DNA of 35,445 nt from Opitutales bacterium (GTDB lineage: Bacteria; Verrucomicrobiota; Verrucomicrobiia; Opitutales; Seribacteraceae): the NCBI GenBank assembly GCA_029251885.1, contig JAQXCL010000080.1, forward strand, positions 1 through 35,445, in the 5' to 3' direction. A program made the translations under genes and the position numbers. The notes below the pieces were generated by a model. The model was not told where the DNA came from and did no database searches. It saw only the letters and a program-made list of their open reading frames with translations. Positions 10,806 through 19,061 of the stretch are shown piece by piece. Numbering within the stretch: the first letter of the stretch is position 1; every line of letters begins with the position of its first letter.

Positions 10806-11558
10806 ATGAAATTATTTCTTAAAGTTTGGAAACAAGAAGGACCTGAAGATGAGGGCCATTTTGAATCACATGTACTCGATGGAGTGTCCGAGGATTCATC
10901 CTTCCTCGAAATGCTTGATCAATTAAACGAACAGCTGTTGGGTGAGGGTAAAGAACCGATTGCTTTTGATCACGACTGTCGTGAAGGAATTTGTGGGACT
11001 TGTTCCCTCAATATTAACGGTTATGCCCATGGGCTGGAAAATTCCACCACCACTTGCCAACTGCACATGCGCAAATTTGAGGACGGGGATTCCATAACCG
11101 TTGAACCTTTCCGAGCTAAAGCTTTTCCAGTTGTTAAAGACTTAGTTGTCAACCGATCGGCTTTTGACAAAATTATACAAGCGGGAGGATTTATTACGGT
11201 GCGTACTGGAAGTGCGCCAGACGGCAACGCCATGCCCGTGCCCAAGGAGAATGCTGATTTGGCAATGGATGCAGCCCAGTGTATTGGTTGCGGAGCCTGT
11301 GTGGCATCCTGCAAGAATGCATCTGCAATGCTCTTTACTTCGGCCAAAGCAGGGCACTTAAATATGCTCCCCCAAGGACAAGCTGAAAAGGATTCCAGGG
11401 TTTTAAATATGGTTGCCGCAATGGACGAGGCAGGGTTTGGGAATTGTCGTAATTATGGCGAATGCTCAGCTGCTTGTCCCAAGGATATTTCTTTGGATTA
11501 TATCGCCAAGTTAAACCGGGATTACGCCAAGGCGAAAATTAAAAAGGTCTTTTCTTAA
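10806..11558 (+). CDS. sdhB: Succinate dehydrogenase iron-sulfur subunit
   Basis: Electron-transfer subunit of complex II, 250 aa. The plant-type ferredoxin domain carries the 2Fe-2S ligands in CREGICGTC plus a later Cys in STTCQL. The C-terminal helical domain carries [11 protein letters not shown] and a second cluster motif ending CSAACP, for the 4Fe-4S and 3Fe-4S centres. An AAGGA lies 10-15 bp before the ATG, one of the better ribosome binding sites here. It is the last gene of sdhCAB; argH starts 83 bp downstream after a perfect palindrome. Confidence 0.96.
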   Translation: MKLFLKVWKQEGPEDEGHFESHVLDGVSEDSSFLEMLDQLNEQLLGEGKEPIAFDHDCREGICGTCSLNINGYAHGLENSTTTCQLHMRKFEDGDSITVEPFRAKAFPVVKDLVVNRSAFDKIIQAGGFITVRTGSAPDGNAMPVPKENADLAMDAAQCIGCGACVASCKNASAMLFTSAKAGHLNMLPQGQAEKDSRVLNMVAAMDEAGFGNCRNYGECSAACPKDISLDYIAKLNRDYAKAKIKKVFS

Positions 11559-11603
11559 GACCTATTAATCGTCCACTCACTCTCCGCACCTCACGCAAAT
11601 AGG

Positions 11604-11617
11604 GTTGCGATCGCAAC
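11604..11617. promoter_or_regulatory. 14-bp perfect palindrome upstream of argH
   Basis: GTTGCGATCGCAAC reads identically on both strands and has GCGATCGC at its centre. It lies 24 bp before the argH ATG in the sdhB-argH gap. With no loop and no following T-run it suits a DNA-binding dimer site better than a terminator. It could also be a chance or methylation-related (GATC) palindrome. Confidence 0.35.
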
Positions 11618-11641
11618 TCTGGTTTGGGAAGATGTCCCCAC

Positions 11642-13048
11642 ATGGCAGACAACGGAAAACAAGCGACTTGGGGCGGACGGTTTAAGGATGGTCCTGACGG
11701 TCTCATGCTTGCATTTGGTGAATCTGTTTCCTTTGACCAACGGCTTGCTCCTTATGATTTGCAAGGCAGTTTAGGTCATGCGTCCATGCTTTTATCTGTG
11801 GGTCTTCTCAATCAGGAGGAATTTAACTCGATTGAAAAAGGATTGAAGGAATTGGCTGAAGAGGTAAAGACAGGCGATTTCGAATGGAAGGTTGAATGGG
11901 AAGATGTCCATATGAATTTGGAACAAGCACTGCGTGCTAAGACCGATGCTGCTGATAAGCTTCACACTGGTCGGAGTCGCAATGACCAGGTTGCAACTGA
12001 TATGCGTTTGTTCTTTAAGGATGCATGCAGTCAGCTCCGAGATGGAATCGAACATACGATGCACTCCCTTCTTGCGATGGCAAAGAAGTATGCAACCACG
12101 CCCATTCCCGGATACACCCATTTACAAAGGGCTCAACCTGTTACCGTGGGTCACCACCTGCTTGCTTATGTTGAGATGCTCGGGCGGGATCACGAACGCT
12201 TTTCCACTGTTTCCAATCATGCAAATGTTTGCCCGTTAGGATCGGGTGCGATTGCCGGATCTACGCTTCCCCTCGACCGAGTGCATGTCGCTAAGGCACT
12301 TGGATTTGTCAATGAAGCGGGGGAGGCATGTTTGACGCCTAATGGAATGGATGCAGTGGCAGATCGCGATCTGTTTGTCGAGTTTGCTTCTGCATGTTCC
12401 CTCTGTTCCCTCCATCTTTCGCGCCTCGCAGAAGATCTCATTCTTTGGAATTCTTCGGAGTTTGGATATTTACGACTTTCCGATTCATTCACCACTGGCT
12501 CCTCCCTTATGCCACAAAAGAAAAACCCGGATTGTTTTGAATTGATCCGGGGAAAGACCGGTCGGGTCATTGGTAATCTTTCCAATTTATTGGTCACGAT
12601 CAAGGGGTTGCCCCTTACCTACAACCGGGATCTTCAGGAAGATAAACCCCCGGTGTTTGACAGTTTCGAACAGTTAGGTATGTGCCTGGCGGTAACCGCA
12701 GGAGCATTGGATGGAGCCGAGATCGATGAGGCACGCTGTCTTTCTGCCGCTTCTGATCCTTTGCTTTTGGCTACTGATTTAGCTGATTACTTAGTCGAAC
12801 ATGGAGTCGCTTTTCGTCAGTCTCACCACCTCGTTGGATCCTTGGTTGCTCGGGCGGAAGAACTTAACATATCGCTACCCGAATTAAGCGATGAAGATGT
12901 GCAAAAAATCTTTCCTGAAATAGGAGATGATTGGCGAGATGTATTTGATTTGTCACGAGCCTTTGCCAGGAGGGAAAAGCCAGGTATGCCCGGTCCCACA
13001 CAAGTTTCTGCCCGTATTGAATTTTGGGAAGGAATTCTTAAGTCTTGA
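11642..13048 (+). CDS. argH: Argininosuccinate lyase
   Basis: Last step of arginine synthesis: argininosuccinate to arginine plus fumarate; cytoplasmic homotetramer of the fumarase/aspartase superfamily. From the ATG at 11642 the protein has 468 aa, the usual size, starting MADNGKQATWGGRF; a TTG at 11624 would add six residues but is less likely. Family motifs seen: WGGRF at the N-terminus, TGRSRNDQVATD, the PGYTHLQRAQP region with the catalytic His, and the mobile-loop signature GSSLMPQKKNPD. GGGAAG lies upstream of the chosen start. The stop codon overlaps the TTG start of the next gene. Confidence 0.96.
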   Translation: MADNGKQATWGGRFKDGPDGLMLAFGESVSFDQRLAPYDLQGSLGHASMLLSVGLLNQEEFNSIEKGLKELAEEVKTGDFEWKVEWEDVHMNLEQALRAKTDAADKLHTGRSRNDQVATDMRLFFKDACSQLRDGIEHTMHSLLAMAKKYATTPIPGYTHLQRAQPVTVGHHLLAYVEMLGRDHERFSTVSNHANVCPLGSGAIAGSTLPLDRVHVAKALGFVNEAGEACLTPNGMDAVADRDLFVEFASACSLCSLHLSRLAEDLILWNSSEFGYLRLSDSFTTGSSLMPQKKNPDCFELIRGKTGRVIGNLSNLLVTIKGLPLTYNRDLQEDKPPVFDSFEQLGMCLAVTAGALDGAEIDEARCLSAASDPLLLATDLADYLVEHGVAFRQSHHLVGSLVARAEELNISLPELSDEDVQKIFPEIGDDWRDVFDLSRAFARREKPGMPGPTQVSARIEFWEGILKS

Positions 13049-14115
13049 ACGCTTTGGGCTCCCGGCTACCGGGTGTCTTTCTTATCGGGCTGTTTGTCTT
13101 GTGCAATGTTGCCTGGGGTAGGACTTGGACAACGCTTGAAGGCAGGCGTTCCCAGGGCGAACTCGTTGGTTTTGAGGAAAATCAGGTAACCTTGTTGATT
13201 GATGGCAGGGAGTATACTTTCCCGGTTTCCCGCTTCTCGGCACCAGATCGTATCTATTTGATGAAGTGGAAAGCCGAAAAAAGATGTGGGATTTGTCGAA
13301 AAACTGTGGGAGCTGATAAGATGCAAGCGGGCGTACAATTTTATCATCCCGCTTGTTTTACCTGTTTGGTTTGCGAACGTCCTTTCCTTGACCAGCAATC
13401 CATCAGTCGCGACGAATGGGGAGGTTTGGTCCATGCAGAACATTTTCGCCAGGTTCCTAGATGTGGGTCGTGTGGTCGTATGTTCTCCAAAAAAACAGCC
13501 AAGCCCGAACAATTTTTTTCCGATGGTCGATTATCGTGCCTTCCCTGTTTACGGGATGCGGTTATGGATGTGGGGACACTTGATGCAGTGGCAAAGCGGG
13601 TAAGACTGGGGATGTCCGAACTCGGATTACCCAAGCCTACTGGTCCCTTGACTATGCGTTTGGTCAGCCAAAAGCGGATAAACCAGGAGGTCGAGCGGGC
13701 TCATGGTCGTGGAAGTTTGCGCGGATTAACCATGACCACCTTTCGTACCATCACCGGCGGAACAAATACGGGGACCACTTATACCCACGAGGTTTGGGTA
13801 CTTGCAGGTTTGCCTGTGGTTGAATGTGTGTCGATACTTGCTCATGAATTTGGACATGTTTGGATGAACGAAAATTTCATCGAGGCATCCCCTCCATCCG
13901 TAGAGGGATTTTGTAATCTTTTATCGATGCATGCCTTGCAAAAAGAGACCAGCAAACTTGCCGAGATCTTACGCAAGAATTTAGAAATGAGTGACGATCG
14001 GGTTTATGGGCGCGGCTTTCGGGATATGCGCCAACAATTAAATAAATTAGGATGGTCCGGATTGATTGGTGATCTTTCCACTCGTCGGGTACATCCGAGC
14101 AAGCGAAGGCGCTAA
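13045..14115 (+). CDS. Secreted SHD1 - LIM zinc finger - DA1-type metallopeptidase
   Basis: A 356-aa multidomain protein. Residues 1-25 look like a signal peptide (hydrophobic core, AWG cleavage context). Residues 26-76 resemble the SHD1 (SLA1 homology 1) domain, starting RTWT. Zinc-finger ligands follow: C81, C84, H101, C104 (LIM site 1), C107, C110, H130, H133 (site 2), then a second LIM-like unit C140, C143, C165, C168. The C-terminal domain carries ILAHEFGH (H267, E268, H271) and E287 as likely third ligand, then YGRGF near 321. Order and spacing match plant DA1, a LIM-containing peptidase with HEMMH (from memory of the family). No ubiquitin-interacting motif is seen. The start is a TTG overlapping the argH stop, with AAGGAA upstream. 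Substrate unknown. Confidence 0.85.
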   Translation: MNALGSRLPGVFLIGLFVLCNVAWGRTWTTLEGRRSQGELVGFEENQVTLLIDGREYTFPVSRFSAPDRIYLMKWKAEKRCGICRKTVGADKMQAGVQFYHPACFTCLVCERPFLDQQSISRDEWGGLVHAEHFRQVPRCGSCGRMFSKKTAKPEQFFSDGRLSCLPCLRDAVMDVGTLDAVAKRVRLGMSELGLPKPTGPLTMRLVSQKRINQEVERAHGRGSLRGLTMTTFRTITGGTNTGTTYTHEVWVLAGLPVVECVSILAHEFGHVWMNENFIEASPPSVEGFCNLLSMHALQKETSKLAEILRKNLEMSDDRVYGRGFRDMRQQLNKLGWSGLIGDLSTRRVHPSKRRR

Positions 14116-14121
14116 GATTTT

Positions 14122-15543
14122 TTAATTTGGGTAATAGTCAAGTCCACGGAGTAGACAGTCTTGCACCTTTGTTGCCAGTATTGGGGTATCGGATGGTTCG
14201 ATCCCGTGTCCCAGGATAACCGGCCAGTCGAGTGAATCTTTGGGGCGGACACCGTGGGTTCCCTTGACTAGGGATGCATCCAGGGGGATCAGATCCATGA
14301 AGATGCGGAAGCCCAATTTTTTCGCCAACAACTTCCCCGCTGCCTTGAGAGTGGGAAAGGGAATGCTGGGATCGACAAAGAGCTCGGCTGGATCGTAGCC
14401 GTATTTACGATGAACATCTACACAACGGGCAAAGTCGGGGGCGAGGGAATCGTCCAGCCAATGGTAATAGGCAAACCATGCATCCTCCCTGGCGAGCAAT
14501 ACAAGATCGCCAGCCCGATCGTGATCGAGCCCGATAGAAGCCCGTTCTTTGCCAGAAAAAACTCTAGCTACTCCTTCGAGGCTTTCCATTTCTTTGCGGA
14601 CTTTTGAAACGAATGCATCTTCCTGACGATTTAAATAAACATGGGCGATTTGATGATCGGTTAAGCAAAACGCTGGTGATCCTCCACAATCCAAATATTC
14701 CAAGCCCAATTCATTTTTGATCGATAACCATCCTTTCTGGCGTAAAGCTCGGTTTGGATAGATCACCTGTTTGGCCGGGGTCAGTCCATATTCGGAAAGG
14801 ATGATCACCCGTACTTTTTGAGACTCATAAAAATGAAGTAACTCTCCTACCAAAGCATCAAGTTCCTGAACCGCTTGACTGGCTTGGGGAGAGGATGGTC
14901 CGTATCGTTGGAGGTCGTAATCAAGATGGGGTAAATAAACCAGGGAGAGCTCAGGTTTTTCTCTTTCCTCTATCCATTTCGCCGAGTGGGCAATCCATTG
15001 ACTGGAAGGCAGTCCTGCCCGTGGACCCCAGAATGATGGAAAGGGAAAAGGACCGATCGTCTCTTTAATTTGTTCACGAATGCCCAGCGGGTGAGCATGA
15101 ACATCAAAAGTCTTGAGCCCATCGGAACGATACAGGGGGCGGGGAGTGATGGAAAAATCTGCACTGCTATACATATTGAACCACCAAAATAGATTGGCAC
15201 ATCGAAAGTTTGGACGTTCTTTTCGCAAGGTCTCCCAAATTTTTTGTCCTCCCACCAGTCGATTGGATTGTTTCCAAAAATGATGTTCGTTAAGAGTACG
15301 ATCATACCAGCCGTTTCCCACAATGCCATGCTCGCTGGGAGTTTTTCCTGTTAGGTAAGTGGCCTGTGCGGAACAGGTAACTGCGGGGACCACAGGGTCA
15401 ACCACTTGAGCTTTGCCCCCGTGATGTTTAAGAAATCGTTTAATGTTTGGGGTGTTTTTCCCAAGTAAACGAGTGCACAAACCCACAAGGTTGAGAACTG
15501 CCAACCGGGAACCGTTATCCGCGCCCAAACCTGTCATCGTCAA
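14122..15543 (-). CDS. Alkaline phosphatase-superfamily phosphodiesterase, EboF-like
   Basis: A 473-aa protein of the nucleotide pyrophosphatase/phosphodiesterase group (COG1524). The nucleophile Thr is likely in PAVTCSAQATYLTG; other metal-site features include PHLDYD, LSEYG and KGTHG. It has no signal peptide. The 4-gene context E-C-D-F identifies it as the phosphodiesterase that belongs to ebo clusters (named EboF in several genomes; naming varies). It starts 3 bp after the 3-dehydroquinate synthase-like gene and is convergent with the DA1-like gene 6 bp away. The substrate is not known; ebo products have been linked to the export or processing of secondary metabolites such as scytonemin precursors in cyanobacteria. 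Confidence 0.8.
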   Translation of the reverse strand: MTMTGLGADNGSRLAVLNLVGLCTRLLGKNTPNIKRFLKHHGGKAQVVDPVVPAVTCSAQATYLTGKTPSEHGIVGNGWYDRTLNEHHFWKQSNRLVGGQKIWETLRKERPNFRCANLFWWFNMYSSADFSITPRPLYRSDGLKTFDVHAHPLGIREQIKETIGPFPFPSFWGPRAGLPSSQWIAHSAKWIEEREKPELSLVYLPHLDYDLQRYGPSSPQASQAVQELDALVGELLHFYESQKVRVIILSEYGLTPAKQVIYPNRALRQKGWLSIKNELGLEYLDCGGSPAFCLTDHQIAHVYLNRQEDAFVSKVRKEMESLEGVARVFSGKERASIGLDHDRAGDLVLLAREDAWFAYYHWLDDSLAPDFARCVDVHRKYGYDPAELFVDPSIPFPTLKAAGKLLAKKLGFRIFMDLIPLDASLVKGTHGVRPKDSLDWPVILGHGIEPSDTPILATKVQDCLLRGLDYYPN

Positions 15544-15546
15544 TGC

Positions 15547-16734
15547 TTAGGTCTGAGAATAGGCGAGGGCACGGGTGCGCAAATCATCAATTGATTGCAA
15601 AACTTCTTTGCCGTCCATTTGGTGAACTTCAACGCCCTGTCCAAGTGCTTGAATCAAAGTGATGGTAAGCTGGCCCCCGAGATGTTCCCGGAATTCCTCT
15701 AGCCCTTCTAAAATGGTAGATTTGCCATTCTTGTTTTGGGCGTGGAGTAAAGGGTGGTAAATTTCAAAACCTAATGCCTGAAGCAGGGCAATTACACGTT
15801 CTGCTGCTTGCTTTTTAAGTAAGCCAACCCGTGCACAGTAAAGAACATCGGCAGCCAAACCCACAGCGACTGCGTCCCCATGACCGACCCGGAATTCTGA
15901 CATTGGTTCGAGTTTGTGTGCGATCCAGTGTCCAAAGTCTAGCGGCCGTGCCGATCCTCGCTCAAAGGGATCGCCCGAGCCGGCAATATGGTCGAGATGT
16001 AGTGCGGCGCTTCGACGGATTAATTGTTCCATTGCTTGTGGTGCAAAACGGGCAAGTTCATCTGCCCGCTCCTCAATCCATTCAAAAAAGGCCCGGTCCC
16101 GAATTAAAGCGACTTTTACCGCTTCCACAAAACCCGCCCGTTTTTGTTTGTCCGGTAGGGTGCGTAAAAATGAAAAGTCATTGACCACCGCCTCGGGAAC
16201 AGTGAATGAACCCACCCAATTTTTTTTGCCGAAAAAATTAATTCCATTCTTCACTCCAACTCCACCGTCTCCCTGGCTCAGGGTGGTAGTGGGCAAGCGC
16301 ACAAGTCTTACTCCCCGATGAGCGGTGGATGCGGCAAAGCCTACAAGATCGAGGGCAGCTCCGCCACCCACAACTAGGATGTAAGAATGTCGGCACATTC
16401 CGTATTGGTTTAAATCAGTCCAAATCGATTCAACGAGGCTCCATTCATTTTTCGCTTCTTCTCCTCCTCGCACAAAGGCGGGTGGGCAAACCAAATTTAG
16501 GTTTTTGGAATGGGCTTTAAAATAGGCGGATACTAAATCCTGAAGGTTTGGATTTCCATCGAGAAGACCCTCGTCTAAATAAACCAATACTTTTGTCCGC
16601 TTGTCCGCCTGTTTGTTTTTGAGCAAATCGGACAGAGTGGTATTTTCCGGAACAAATGAATCCCGGGTAAAAAAAACTTCGTGGGCAAAGTCGAGCCGGA
16701 CATTTCGGCGTATGGAAGAATAAGTATTAGGCAT
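15547..16734 (-). CDS. eboD: 3-dehydroquinate synthase-like enzyme, EboD
   Basis: A 395-aa member of the sugar phosphate cyclase family. Visible: NAD-binding GGGAALD, the PTTTLSQGDGG motif, and metal ligands in GFVEAVKVAL, FGHWIAHKLE and VGHGDAVAVG, so the full dehydroquinate-synthase-type zinc site is kept. The protein is longer than typical AroB (about 360 aa) and lies in an ebo-type cluster, pointing to EboD rather than the shikimate-pathway AroB. It likely cyclises a sugar phosphate, but the substrate has not been established here. It begins 27 bp after eboC and ends 3 bp before the phosphodiesterase gene. Confidence 0.85.
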   Translation of the reverse strand: MPNTYSSIRRNVRLDFAHEVFFTRDSFVPENTTLSDLLKNKQADKRTKVLVYLDEGLLDGNPNLQDLVSAYFKAHSKNLNLVCPPAFVRGGEEAKNEWSLVESIWTDLNQYGMCRHSYILVVGGGAALDLVGFAASTAHRGVRLVRLPTTTLSQGDGGVGVKNGINFFGKKNWVGSFTVPEAVVNDFSFLRTLPDKQKRAGFVEAVKVALIRDRAFFEWIEERADELARFAPQAMEQLIRRSAALHLDHIAGSGDPFERGSARPLDFGHWIAHKLEPMSEFRVGHGDAVAVGLAADVLYCARVGLLKKQAAERVIALLQALGFEIYHPLLHAQNKNGKSTILEGLEEFREHLGGQLTITLIQALGQGVEVHQMDGKEVLQSIDDLRTRALAYSQT

Positions 16735-16761
16735 AATCTACAACCTTAATCTAGATGAGGG

Positions 16762-17709
16762 CTAAGTTGCCGCAAACCTCTTTTGTAAAATATGAGCAAA
16801 TGCTCCGAGGAGGATGCAGGGTCCCACAAGTAAAGGAGCATGAAAGGCAAGGAGGGTTGCATCAACTGCGCAGATACCTGCGAGTAGTCGCGAAACCCCT
16901 TTTCCAATGGCTCCTTCTTCATCCGAGCGCATTTGTAAAATAGCAAAAAAAACAACCCCTCCCACCAGCAAACCAGCGAGATTTATTAAAAATACCCGGA
17001 CTGGATCGAGGTTATTCCAAAGGATTAAATAAGCAAGGGCGAGCAGGGGCGGTCCAAAAAGTAATAAGATGGGAATTCGGCCTGTCCAATGATCCTGGTT
17101 ATTGTCCTCTCTGCTTAGGGATTCTGTCCGGGCAAACCAACTAATACCCACCACATATGCCCCGGCAGTAAATGCCCAGATATAAAGTAAGGGGGCAGGG
17201 GACATTCCCGACGCTGCGGTCCCTGCGGTAATCCAAAGCAAAGTACGGCAGCCACCCATTAAAAGAATGCCCCAGGCCGTTTTTTTATGAATCCAGTCAT
17301 AGGCAAGAATACAGGCGAGCAAAGCGACTGTCCATTGCCAGGAACAATCAGCACCCTCAATCAGGGCCCATGCACCTGTTAATATTTGTAAAACCCCGAG
17401 GGCCCATGCCTGAGTAAGAGTGAGGAAACCATTGGGGATAGGTCGTTCTGGGCGATTTTTTTGGTCGAATTTATGATCACAGGCATCGTTCAAAAAACAA
17501 CCACCGGCATAGATTAGGCTGGCACCGAGAAGTAACCAGCCAAGGGTGGTTGCGTTAAAAAAATTCATATCCGTCCACTCGGGCATCCACCGAAGAGAAG
17601 GCCCAGCACCGGCATTGATAGCCCAGGCAGCGAGCACATTTGTCCAGACAGTCGGAAGGTTGGCTCCCCGGGCCATGCTCATCCAGTCAGAAAATTGAAA
17701 CTTTTTCAT
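16762..17709 (-). CDS. eboC: UbiA-type prenyltransferase, EboC
   Basis: Polytopic inner-membrane protein of 315 aa in the UbiA superfamily of aromatic prenyltransferases, with about eight or nine hydrophobic helices. The first Asp-rich motif is present as NDACDHKFD, followed by RPIPNG; the second region appears as YDWIHKKTAWG followed by a small-residue helix. Such enzymes move an isoprenoid chain from a polyprenyl diphosphate to an acceptor. Within the ebo group it is EboC. Its ATG overlaps the eboE stop (ATGA), so the two are translationally coupled. The acceptor and donor cannot be read from the sequence. Confidence 0.85.
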   Translation of the reverse strand: MKKFQFSDWMSMARGANLPTVWTNVLAAWAINAGAGPSLRWMPEWTDMNFFNATTLGWLLLGASLIYAGGCFLNDACDHKFDQKNRPERPIPNGFLTLTQAWALGVLQILTGAWALIEGADCSWQWTVALLACILAYDWIHKKTAWGILLMGGCRTLLWITAGTAASGMSPAPLLYIWAFTAGAYVVGISWFARTESLSREDNNQDHWTGRIPILLLFGPPLLALAYLILWNNLDPVRVFLINLAGLLVGGVVFFAILQMRSDEEGAIGKGVSRLLAGICAVDATLLAFHAPLLVGPCILLGAFAHILQKRFAAT

Positions 17710-18878
17710 TTTAAGCCCCGCTTATTCAATTCGTTGAGAGTCCATTCATACTCCTTGGCCACTTGATCAACCACTTCGGAAGAACGTAATTCTGGGGGCA
17801 AAACCTCCCAGGTGTAAGTTTCCATTTCCAAATGCCGGCATGTGTCTGGATTTTCCTCTAACCAATCAAGGGTATCGAGCACATGTTGCCGGGTATCCCC
17901 CAGTCCATTTCCAGGGGATGCATGCAAGGGAACATGAAAGTGTACCCGCCATTCGTCCGCACCCGGAATCAATGATCCTTCATTTGAGGATTGGAGGGCA
18001 CGATCGAGGTCTTTGATCCGTTCAAGTATCCGACCTTTTTGGCTGGTGATCACTTGGTGCAGGTAGACCGGTTCTACAAAAGTATTTAATTTCTCAAGGT
18101 TTTGGGGTGTTGGGATGACTTGCAGAGCAGAGCTAAGGTGTAACTTGCTTAGTCGAACACCCGCTTGTTTGATTGCATCCAATCCCTCCCGGGCATCTTC
18201 CCGTTCGATTGCCAGGTGACAACAGTCGTAGTTTACCCCGATCCTTCGCCTGACCATTTCGGGGTCTTTTGCCCGGTCGAATAATTCTTTCAAAAAGCCG
18301 AGGGTTTCCGGGGTCGTTTCAAACCAGCCAAGTGGTTCAGGTTCCATACCGAGGTGAAGGTCGAGGTCATTTTCTACAGATAAGCGCTCAATCTCTTCAG
18401 CACAGGTGAGTAAGTTTTCATATGCACTATCTGGCAGTTTGTCTGCTGGGTGAAATTCCTTGAACGAAGCGGGCAGGGTACTCACACTGCCTTCCATGCC
18501 CACGGGAAGGAGGGTAGTGAGGATGTGGAAGAGGGAAAGGGTATAGGTCAAACGTTTGGGGTCAGTCCAGTCGGGTAGGTAGACCTCTTCTTTTACCCGT
18601 TGGCCATGAAAATTGCCGTAGGGAAATCCATTGATGGTAAAGACGTAGGCGTTTTGTTGGTCCAACCATTCTCGGAAACGATTTAATTCTTCTGGATTGG
18701 AAAGTTCCCGGGCTGCATCTGCTCCCAATCTTAGGCCGATGGCATAGGGGGTGTCCGGGCATATCTTTTTTCTTACCTGCAGGACATATTGTTCGAGGGA
18801 AAAAAAGGTCTCTTCCCAATTATTGCCCCGGTGAACATTGGTACAATAGGCAAGGTGCTGGCCCTTGGATAATTTCAT
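17706..18878 (-). CDS. eboE: Metabolite traffic protein EboE (TIM-barrel sugar isomerase-like)
   Basis: A 390-aa protein of the xylose isomerase-like TIM-barrel fold. The N-terminus (HLAYCTNVHRGNNWEETF) is characteristic of EboE, as are INGFPYGNFHG and the metal-type residues in LGMEPEPLGW and VNYDCCHLA. It has no signal peptide. It is first of four leftward genes. The cyanobacterial ebo operon, which also has eboA and eboB, is required to move a scytonemin precursor to the periplasm; that role is known from the family and not shown here. The start follows CCCCATA with no Shine-Dalgarno. The leader upstream contains a terminator hairpin. Confidence 0.85.
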   Translation of the reverse strand: MKLSKGQHLAYCTNVHRGNNWEETFFSLEQYVLQVRKKICPDTPYAIGLRLGADAARELSNPEELNRFREWLDQQNAYVFTINGFPYGNFHGQRVKEEVYLPDWTDPKRLTYTLSLFHILTTLLPVGMEGSVSTLPASFKEFHPADKLPDSAYENLLTCAEEIERLSVENDLDLHLGMEPEPLGWFETTPETLGFLKELFDRAKDPEMVRRRIGVNYDCCHLAIEREDAREGLDAIKQAGVRLSKLHLSSALQVIPTPQNLEKLNTFVEPVYLHQVITSQKGRILERIKDLDRALQSSNEGSLIPGADEWRVHFHVPLHASPGNGLGDTRQHVLDTLDWLEENPDTCRHLEMETYTWEVLPPELRSSEVVDQVAKEYEWTLNELNKRGLK

Positions 18879-18960
18879 TATGGGGTAGTTTCCTCTATCA
18901 TCTAAATAGAAAGGATTTAAATGACCAAGGGGATGAAGACAAGGAATCTTGCCAGCTTTA

Positions 18961-18995
18961 AAAAAAAGCGGGCGACCCAGCCCAGGTCGCCCGCT
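18961..18995 (-). terminator. Strong intrinsic terminator in the eboE leader
   Basis: On the minus strand a perfect 11-bp GC-rich stem (AGCGGGCGACC/GGTCGCCCGCT, arms 18967-18977 and 18985-18995) with a 7-nt loop is followed directly by seven T. It lies 82 bp before eboE in the same direction, with no gene between it and the divergent sigma factor gene. It would therefore stop either a leader transcript of the ebo operon or a small RNA. Confidence 0.85.
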
Positions 18996-19044
18996 ACTTG
19001 TGTTTTACCTAGTAAACTAGGATTTGCCCTATGGAAAACTAAGT

Positions 19045-19061
19045 TTGCATATGCTGTGCCA
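19045..19061 (-). promoter_or_regulatory. Sigma-54-like promoter element facing the ebo operon
   Basis: On the minus strand TGGCAC (19061-19056) and TGCAA (19049-19045) place the GG and GC pairs 12 bp apart, as in the RpoN consensus TGGCAC-N5-TTGC; one base of the -12 part differs (ATGC). Transcription from it would start near 19035 and reach the terminator about 75 nt later. Confidence 0.35.
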
